A DNA stretch of 64,000 bases from Salvelinus alpinus (lineage: Eukaryota > Chordata > Actinopteri > Salmoniformes > Salmonidae). Location: assembly GCF_045679555.1 (NCBI RefSeq), contig NC_092098.1, forward strand, positions 19,047,038 to 19,111,037, in the 5' to 3' direction. This document shows positions 47,001-64,000 of this stretch, piece after piece (position 1 is the stretch's first letter; every line of letters begins with the position of its first letter). A program made the position numbers and the translations under genes. The notes beneath the pieces were generated by a model. That model worked only from the letters and a program-made list of their open reading frames with translations. It made no database searches and was not told the origin of the DNA.

Positions 47001-49674
47001 AATGGTTACCCGGACTATTTGTATTATGTGCCCCCCCCCAACCCCTCTTTTACGCTGCTGCTACTCTGTTTATCATATATGCATAGTCACTTTAACTATA
47101 CATTCATGTACATACTACCTCAATTGGCCCGACCAACAAGTGCTTCCGCACATTGGCTAACCGGGCTCTCTGCATTGTGTCCCACCACCTGCCAACCCCT
47201 CTTTTTACGCTACTGCTACTCTCTGTTCATCATATAGGCATAGTCATTTTAACCATACCTACATGTACATACTACCTCAATAAGCCAGACTAACCGGTGT
47301 CTGTATATAGCCTTGCTGTTATTTTCACACACACCTTTTTTCACACTATTGGTTAGAGCCTATAAGTAAGCATTTCACTAAGGTCTACACCTGTCAGCGC
47401 ACGTGACAAATAAACTTTGATTTGATCTGTTCATCGACTATAGCTCAGCATTTAATACCGTAGTACCCTCCAAACTCGTCATTAAGCTCGAGACCCTGGG
47501 TCTCGACCCCGCCCTGTGCAACTGGGTCCTGGACTTCCTGACGGGCCGCCCCCAGGTGGTGAGAGTAGGTAACAACATCTCCACCCCGCTGATCCTCAAC
47601 ACTGGGGCCCCACAAGGGTGCGTTCTCAGCCCTCTCCTGTACTCCCTGTTCACCCATGACTGCGTGGCCATGCACGCCTCCAACTCAATCATGAAGTCTG
47701 CAGACGACACTACAGTGGTAGGCTTGATTACCAACAACGACGAGACGGCCTACAGGGACGAGGTGAGGGCCCTCGGAGTGTGGTGTAAGGAAAATAACCT
47801 CACACTCAATGTCAACAAAACAAAGTAGATGATCGTGGACTTGAGGAAACAGCAGAGGGTGCAGCCCCCTATCCACATCGACGGGACAGTGGTGGAGAGG
47901 GTGGAAAGTTTTAAGTTCCTCGGCGTACACATCACAGAAACTGAAATGGTCCACCCACACAGACAGCATGGTGAAGAAGGCGCAGCAGCACCTCTTAAAC
48001 CTCAGGAGGCTGAAGATATTCGGCTTCTCACCAAAAACTTTTACAGATGCACATTCGAGAGCATCCTGTTGGGCTGTATCACCGCCTGGTACGGCCACTG
48101 CTCTGCCCACAACCGCAAGGCTCTCCAGAGGGTAGTGAGGTCTGCACAACACATCACCGGGGGCAAACTACCTGCCCTCCAGGACACCTACACCACCCAA
48201 TGTCACAGGAAGGCCAAAAAGATCATCAAGGACAACAACCACCCGAGCCACTGACTGTTCACCCCGCTATCATCCAGAAGGCGAGGTCAGTACAGGTGCA
48301 TCAAAGCGAGGACGGAGAGACTGAAAAACAGCTTCTATCTCAAGGCCATCAGGCTGCTAAACAGTCATCACTAACATTGAGTGGCTGCTGCCAACATACT
48401 GACTCAACTCTAGCCACTTTAATAATGGAAGAATTTATGTAATAAATGTATCACTAGCCACTTTAAACAATGCCACTTTATATAATGTTTACATACCCAA
48501 CATTACTCATCTCATATGTATATACTGTACTCTATACCATCTACTGCATCTTGCCTATGCCGTTCGGCCATCGCTCATTCATATATTTTTATGTACATAT
48601 TCTTATTCATTACTTTACACTTGTGTGTATAAGGTAGTTGTTGTGAAATTGTTAGGTTAGATTACTTGTTAGGTATTACTGCATGGTCAGAACTAGAAGC
48701 ACAAGCATTTCGCTACACTCGCATTAACATCTGCTAACCAGGCACACACTGTATGATCTGTGCAAATCTGCAGCAGTAAGTATATTTTTTATTTGAAAGA
48801 TTCATTCTCACTGATATAAGGGCTATATGTTTCAAACGGGCGACATGATGATTATTGATGTTTCTAACATTTAAAACACAGCAACATGATTGTCGTTCAC
48901 ATGGAGCCAGCCGCGGGCGAAGCTAACCATTGAAAACCCTACAGAGAAGTTATATAGTGAGCAATATGTTTGGAACATCAAATCGCAATTAAAATCTCAG
49001 TATGGAATCAAAATAGGTCTATAGCTAGAATTTTAACACATATCGGCACCCAAGTATCGTGATAATATCATGAAGTCTCAGCCCTAACTGTCATGAATAG
49101 TATTACAGTTATCAGAACAGTATTTTATCTTATTAAATCATGATTGCATTTTTTTTTTAACCAAGAATGCAATATTAATTTGATCCTGATCAGAGAGATA
49201 AGACATTGACCTTGTTGAGCAGGATCTTCTAGAGTGAAATAATGAACGTTAAATGGATACAATTAAGCTAGCTAACAAGTTTAGGAGAGATTTCGAAGGT
49301 CACCTTAATCTTCTTTAATCATATTTAAAGAGTAGGCTACCTACAATGTTAATCCTGAAATACAGAGAAACACTGGGCTACATTACTATACAATTTTAGA
49401 TCTACTTTAAACTCCACATTCATAGATAGCTATAACATAGACATAGTCCTACCACAATAATTTGCGTTTGTACAACATGTTCTAAAAGGGGCGTGTAGCA
49501 AACTGCATGCTATATTGACGCTATTCTTGTCAATTTATACACATAGCTAAATACACAAATGTAAACGGGGAAATTATTCGACCTTTTTAAAAGACCTTAG
49601 ATTCCCAGCTCAAACTCGAGGAAAACATGTTTTAGGATAGGTTTGCATGGTAGAAAACTTACAGTGGCAGCCAT
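41016..49674 (-). CDS. apool: Apolipoprotein O-like, MICOS subunit MIC27, 445 aa
   Basis: MIC27 sits in the mitochondrial inner membrane, binds cardiolipin and helps form cristae junctions in the MICOS complex. Nine exons in order: 49674-49663, 45501-45397, 45152-45033, 44705-44651, 44563-44465, 44160-44069, 42371-42264, 42040-41383 and 41104-41016. All have GT-AG borders and sum to exactly 446 codons including TGA. Landmarks are [19 protein letters not shown] (N-terminal signal-like), LSIYAPDP, a hydrophobic [17 protein letters not shown] segment, CYPIQTV, and the C-terminus [12 protein letters not shown] to DLYSTRG, which matches APOOL and not APOO. The protein is much longer than the human one (268 aa) because of exon 8. 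Intron 1 holds LINE copies and intron 6 a Tc1. Confidence 0.93.
41383..42040 (-). CDS. apool: apool exon 8, long Pro/Ala/Glu-rich insert
   Basis: A 658-nt exon with acceptor TTTACAAG and donor GTGAGT. Its roughly 219 residues are almost entirely P, A, E, S, T and V, with repeats such as [12 protein letters not shown]. The human protein has only a short linker here. It is predicted to be disordered, acidic and soluble in the intermembrane space. The open frames read on the opposite strand are artefacts of the repetitive composition. Confidence 0.9.
42483..43889 (-). mobile_element. Sleeping Beauty-type Tc1, internally deleted
   Basis: TA-flanked ends ACAGTTGAAGTCAGAAGTTT and CGACTTCAACTGTA, in inverse orientation to the copy at 2060. 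At 1.4 kb it is about 0.2 kb short. The transposase on the minus strand starts at [15 protein letters not shown] (about 43502). Its KYKH runs straight into RSARKK, so about 66 codons of the DNA-binding region are missing. A later frameshift separates the catalytic half (42830-43147: [28 protein letters not shown]). It lies in apool intron 6. Confidence 0.93.
42830..43502 (-). pseudogene. Tc1 transposase pseudogene (Sleeping Beauty group)
   Basis: The N-terminal piece (43502-43242) lacks part of the paired-like DNA-binding domain. The catalytic piece (43147-42830) reads [21 protein letters not shown] through [11 protein letters not shown] to [14 protein letters not shown], where it stops early. 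The usual C-terminus (GNATKY type) is not in frame. Deletion, frameshift and early stop make it inactive. Confidence 0.88.
45200..45330 (+). repeat. LINE 3' fragment in apool intron 2
   Basis: CAAGTTCATTGTCACGTGCA, then GAAATGCCCTTCTTGCTTGC and CTCTTTCCCAACAATGCAG, resemble the end of a common salmonid LINE. The region has no ORF. Identification is from memory. Confidence 0.5.
46765..47426 (+). mobile_element. LINE fragment, C-terminal and 3' end
   Basis: A conceptual frame reads [19 protein letters not shown] and [20 protein letters not shown] then [11 protein letters not shown], the last part of a Jockey/CR1-type LINE ORF2. It is followed by a 3' region ending GACAAATAAACTTTGATTTG. The first bases (GATGGCCGCCTCGCTTCGC) look like the 5' start of the same kind of LINE, which suggests a copy that lost its middle. 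It lies in apool intron 1. Confidence 0.72.
47427..48745 (+). mobile_element. LINE ORF2 fragment with RT domain
   Basis: It starts mid-RT directly after the previous LINE tail: [49 protein letters not shown] and LTLNVNKTK, then a TAG at 47826. The next piece reads [20 protein letters not shown], followed by frame changes and a stop near 48251. The YADD/FADD box reads SADD. The 3' tail GCATTAACATCTGCTAACCA ends near 48740. A non-functional copy in apool intron 1. Confidence 0.85.
48746..49662. other. apool intron 1, right part
   Basis: AT-rich intronic DNA leading up to the first coding exon. No feature recognised. Confidence 0.5.
49663..49674 (-). CDS. apool: apool first coding exon (four codons)
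   Basis: ATG GCT GCC ACT followed directly by GTAAGT, the apool start. The context (ATCATGG) is favourable. It joins in phase to the exon at 45501 (VVKLAV). Human APOOL also starts MAA. The promoter and 5' UTR should lie just to the right, around 49680-49900; no TATA box is obvious. Confidence 0.82.
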
Positions 49675-49699
49675 GATGGTACCTCCCCCTCAGAGTCTT

Positions 49700-52130
49700 A
49701 CCGGTGCCGATAAGGGACCAACTTTATCATAGGAAAACGCGTTAAATCCTGTTTGACTGTTTCTGCCGCTAAATTGATTTTACTGGTCAGTGTATATGAC
49801 CTTGAAAGTAACCATGCTATACAGAAAGCAACGTTAATAATCAGTTCTCCTCTTTATTTAAAGAGTAGTGTTGTTCATTCCTTGTGCTAGCCTCGAAAAA
49901 GCCTGCACATGTGGGTCCCTGCAGGGTTGAAGAACTGCTTCAGTTCAGAGTAGCCTAATTTTGTAACGTTTTATTATCGAAATAAATACACAGAAATGCA
50001 TTAATTTGTGCGGTAATTCAGTTTATTGGTTTTACAACTTAAATTTTACAACCTTGTACTATATATATTTCTGAGAAACAAAAGCTACTTTTGATTCATA
50101 GGAAGAATAAATGTATTTCTCTTTCTCAAGAACAATGCTTTTATAAGTTAATGTACAGATAAACAGATAATAATATACTTCCAAAAAAGAGCAATATGTT
50201 CCTTTTTTAATGTCGCAGTGCAACTTACATCTTAGCTACACACCTGCGCAGTTGTACTATGAGGTGCACACCTCCAAAATAACACAGTGGAACCCTGGAC
50301 AGATTGGACAGATTTCATGTACAATGTTTTAAAACATTGTGAGAACAATTACATTCTGGTTAAATGAAATACATTCTACAATACATGTACTGCTCTTCAT
50401 AAAATTTGAGAATTTAGAGCAACAACTGCGGACATTTTAGAAGTGTTAGTAGCCTATATGTCTATTATGACATGTAGCCGGGCCAGTGTAGTTATACTGT
50501 ATAACAAATGTACTGACACCGAAAAGCATTTTAAGTACCAGGACACAACACTGGATGATAATTGCAGGTGAATTGAAGCAATGTCAATATCCTGCCAGGA
50601 ATAGGGTACAAGTATTAAGCCGCGCGAAGAAAAACATTATCATTGAAATTTGATAGAAGTAAAATAGAAACAAGTAAAAGAAAGTCAAGTAAATAGGCCT
50701 AGAAAAGAAACAACCAAGTGTATCAAACTTTTAAAATGTGTTATGAGTTGTTGATCATGTATTTTGCGCAGATAGAATGCAGTCACATTGAAGTACTACA
50801 GTACTACTTCTCAACCTGTAGAAATAAACAACTTAAGCAAATACATATATGTTGACAATTTCCGGGATCCTTTTTAAAATAAACCAGTACATTCACATAT
50901 AAAATCAACAGAGACACAGAAAGGGAACAGAATACATGAGCAGAACTCAGAACCTGAATCAATCCTGAAGATCAGGAGGTAATTTCTGTAACAGCTGGAG
51001 TGAAGCAAAAACAGTCATTCAGGAGACGCAATGCTTTTTGTGTTTTATATAATTTTTCTAAGAAAAATATAAGTAAAAAGATTCTGTGGTCACAGAATCT
51101 AAAGATTGCATTCACAAGTATATAGTTCACAGTATTAAATAGAGGGTGCTGCTATGCAAACAATATAATATTTTTCTTTAACACATTTCTCAACCCCCAC
51201 GGCCACATGTACATGTTTACTACCATGCAGATGTTTGATTTAAAAAATCAATTTCACCAACAAATTCTATAATGATGGCCAAAATCATAATAGCTACAAA
51301 GAGATATCAATAAATGTAAAAGTTTAATTCCGGTGAGCTGTGTTTGGCTAAACTACTTTGTTTAAATTTCAAACAAAATCTACATAATTATACATACATG
51401 TTAAACATGCAACATCCGTACATACAACAGAAATGCATTATAAAACCCTACTGAGCCTCATACACTAAAAGCCCAAATACCTCCGTCTCTCTCTCTCTCT
51501 TCCTCACACACCCCTCTTCTCTCCACAGTTATACATACATACATTACATACTTTTACACAGATTGGGTCTTTCTTTCCGGGGGTTTCAGGGTCACACAGT
51601 ACCATGGTGCTCCAGTAGGGGGTGCATTGTTGTAATCAGAATGATGCCTATTAGCCAGTCGCTACATAGCTCTCTCTTAAAGCAGCATTAAAGGGGAAAT
51701 AAAAAGGAAATAAAAACTAAACTCCCTTCCTCTTAAGCAAGCAATGAAATAAGAAAAAATACAATAGAAGGAAAAAAATGCATTGCATCAGCCAAAAACA
51801 GTTATTGTCTTTTTGTTGTTAAGTTCTCTTTCAGTCTATCATTTGTTGCATTTTCTGTTTTAAAGATAATGAATGATAGTTTCTCTTCAGGCATGCAGAA
51901 TGGCACCCCGTGGGGGCCTTATTTTATCCAATATACAGTATATACACCAACCGTTACTCTTATGTTTGACCTCAGTGCAGTATGTACACATATTACAGTG
52001 ATTGGTTTGTCAGTTAGTTTTGCTGTGAATGGTGATGGTAGACCCTGGCTGCATGAACGATTGCGGGGAAAGAGATAATGGCATGATTCCACAGTGTCTC
52101 CTTGTTACTCTGTCTCTGAGCACTCGTGCC
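49700..52130. other. Probable cnksr2 3' UTR and apool promoter side
   Basis: The 2.4 kb between the cnksr2 stop and the apool start, on the same strand. Minus-strand AATAAA motifs (TTTATT on plus near 49969 and 50021) could end the cnksr2 transcript. No ORF with protein features. Confidence 0.45.
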
Positions 52131-62043
<9,913 letters not shown>

Positions 62044-63286
62044 CTGTAGGGACAAGGGTGGACTCATGTAGACAGCAAGACTGAGCAGGATAGCAGGATG
62101 CAGAAGTATTAAACAATTTCCTAAATGCAATCATTTCTAATTCATAGCATTTTATGACATGATCCTATAGAATAGAGTTCTCCATGTTTGAGTTACTAGA
62201 GGATTAGGGTGCAATGTTGTGAGCTTGTGTGCTAGTCAGACAGTTCTCGTAGCCCTCTACACATGTACCCATTCACAGGTTGTAAATGTCAGATTTGGTC
62301 ACTGATAAACATCTAAATTGGAACACAGTGGATGTACAGTAACATGCTATTCATGACGTCAGAGCGTTGGCTTTGCGCTTCACAGTGCTGTGTGGGTTTT
62401 GACTGACAGTCATTATAAACTTGAGCACCTCGCAGCGGTGCAAAGCGACGTACCCCTCCTGCTAATTGGGCAACTTTTGCTAATTTTTTGTTGTCGGAGT
62501 GAGGGAAATGCTGTAAATTAAGAGGACTCTACGTATTTTGAAAGATGAGACGTTGAGGATTATAATAAATACCGCTTTGATGTCATACAAGCAAGCCAAA
62601 CACCTGCCAGTCCAAATGTGTACTTCACATTTCCATAATAGAAAACTCATGTCATATACAATGTCAATGTTTATGATCATCATGTTTGATGTACAGTTAC
62701 CAGATGACATGGCGTCATACCCTGACCAGAATGAGCCTGTTGGTCTATTGTGTCGTCACACGCACCTGAATGCACTCATGACTCCTTAACTATGCGGACA
62801 AAAATTACCATCTGTTTCTCTGAATTGCATTGTGAAAGCCTAACACGGTAATATCGTATTCTATAATTTAGCTAGTCATGTTGGCAATTGAACAAACTTT
62901 CAAATTATGCCTACATTGCGATTTATAATGGAATGTTTTTGGATTAGGTAAACAACAGTAATTGTGTGATGGCAGGGATGCAGGGCTGTGTTCCAACCCA
63001 AAAAACTACAAGTGTGCTTGCTCTAGTTCCTCAGTGGCACATCTAGGAGAGATCAAAAAGCATCTTATAGGTGAAGACTCTTCTTTGAATTGTTTGTTTA
63101 ATTTAGCACCTACCCCACATTTTCCAGGAATATTCTTATCATGTTACTCAATGCATCCAGAGTATTTTCAGATTTCTTTATCAACAAATGTGGCGAAAAG
63201 TTCAGTAAATGTGAGGTTTTTGGCAACTAATAGAGGGGATAACAACAGGACCCCTAACAACAAGGGATTCTGGGATCACGACTATA
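62044..63286. other. cnksr2 intron, left of next exon beyond window
   Basis: No exon that joins in phase to 62043 was found. The upstream exons must lie right of the window. No gene recognised. Confidence 0.45.
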
Positions 63287-64000
63287 TACAGTTGTCGGAA
63301 GTTTAAGTTTACATACACTTTAGCCAAATACATTTCAACTCAGTTTTTCACAATTCCTGACATTTAATCCTAGTAAAAATTCCCTGTCTTAGGTCAGTTA
63401 GGATCATCACTTTATTTTAAGAATGTGAAATGTCAGAATAATAGTAGAGAGAATGATTTATTTCAGCTTTTATTTCTTTCATCACATTCCCAGTGGGTCA
63501 GAAGTTTACATACACTCAATTAGTATTTGGTAGCATTGCCTTTAAATTGTTTAACTTGGGTCAAACGTTTTGGGTAGCCTTCCACAAGCTTCCCACAATA
63601 AGTTGGTTGAATTTTGGCCCATTTCTCCTGACAGAGTTGGTGTAACTGAGTCAGGTTTGTAGGCCTCCTTGCTCGCACACACCTTTTCAGTTCTACCCAC
63701 ACATTTTCTATAGGATTGAGGTCAGGGCTTTGTGATGGCCGCTCCAATGCCTTGACTTTGTTGTCCTTAAGCCATTTTGCCACAATTTTGGAAGTATGCT
63801 TGGGGTCATTGTCCATTTGGAAGACCCATTTGCGACCAAGCTTTAACTTCCTGACTGATGTCTTGAGATGTTGCTTCAATATATCCACATAATTTTCCTC
63901 CCTCATGATGCCATCTATTTTGTGAAGTGCACCAGTCCCTCCTGCAGCAAAGCACGACCACAACATGATGCTGCCACCCCCGTGCTTCACGGTTGGAATG
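63287..64000 (-). mobile_element. Sleeping Beauty-type Tc1, cut by window end
   Basis: The left end TACAGTTGTCGGAAGTTTA and the inner repeat AGAAGTTTACATACACTC match the copies at 2060 and 42483. It runs past 64000. The transposase half inside the window is open (next entry). It lies in a cnksr2 intron. Confidence 0.93.
63520..64000 (-). CDS. Tc1 transposase C-terminal half, open to window edge
   Basis: An uninterrupted frame from 64000 to the stop at 63520: [34 protein letters not shown] (second catalytic Asp), [16 protein letters not shown] (catalytic Glu) and C-terminal KGNATKY, the complete natural end. Unlike the copies at 2060 and 42483 this half has no stop or frameshift. Whether the N-terminal half is intact cannot be seen. 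Confidence 0.85.
   Translation of the reverse strand, partial: IPTVKHGGGSIMLWSCFAAGGTGALHKIDGIMREENYVDILKQHLKTSVRKLKLGRKWVFQMDNDPKHTSKIVAKWLKDNKVKALERPSQSPDLNPIENVWVELKRCVRARRPTNLTQLHQLCQEKWAKIQPTYCGKLVEGYPKRLTQVKQFKGNATKY

Overview
This is vertebrate nuclear DNA, almost certainly from a salmonid fish. Genes are split by GT-AG introns. The introns and intergenic DNA are filled with Tc1/mariner transposons (three Sleeping Beauty-type copies, three copies of a second Tc1 family and several others), tRNA-derived SINE pieces, non-LTR retrotransposon fragments and short inverted-repeat elements of kinds abundant in salmon and trout. No bacterial operon, CRISPR array or viral replicon is present.

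Layout. (1) 361-11717, plus strand: the last six exons of a teneurin, best called tenm1, ending in the TCAP peptide segment. (2) 14383-15388, minus strand: three decayed exons of an SH2-domain adaptor resembling SH2D1A (SAP). The start codon, at least one splice donor and the reading frame are broken. (3) 16961-18070, minus strand: an intact single-coding-exon receptor, agtr2. (4) 18.2-36.2 kb: gene-poor DNA rich in repeats, including inverted-repeat elements, retrotransposon pieces and a 28/29-bp tandem array. (5) 36439-39517: a complete PIF/Harbinger element with perfect terminal repeats and a CAG duplication. Its six exons join in frame into a 364-aa protein with a Myb/SANT N-terminus and a HARBI1-type nuclease C-terminus. 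(6) 41016-49674, minus strand: complete apool (MIC27, MICOS complex), nine coding exons, 445 aa, with a very long Pro/Ala/Glu-rich exon. (7) 52131-62043, minus strand: the last 15 exons of a cnksr2-like scaffold gene including the PH domain and the C-terminal PDZ ligand. (8) 63287-64000: a Sleeping Beauty-type element running off the window.

The five host genes do not form a pathway: teneurin adhesion/signalling, SAP lymphocyte signalling, angiotensin receptor, mitochondrial cristae organisation and a Ras/MAPK synaptic scaffold. All have human counterparts on the X chromosome, so this is a conserved-linkage block. Exon boundaries were placed by hand from splice sites, and every joined reading frame in tenm1, apool, cnksr2 and the Harbinger gene stays in phase throughout.

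The best leads are the Myb/SANT-HARBI1 chimera and the multiply disabled sh2d1a remnant.
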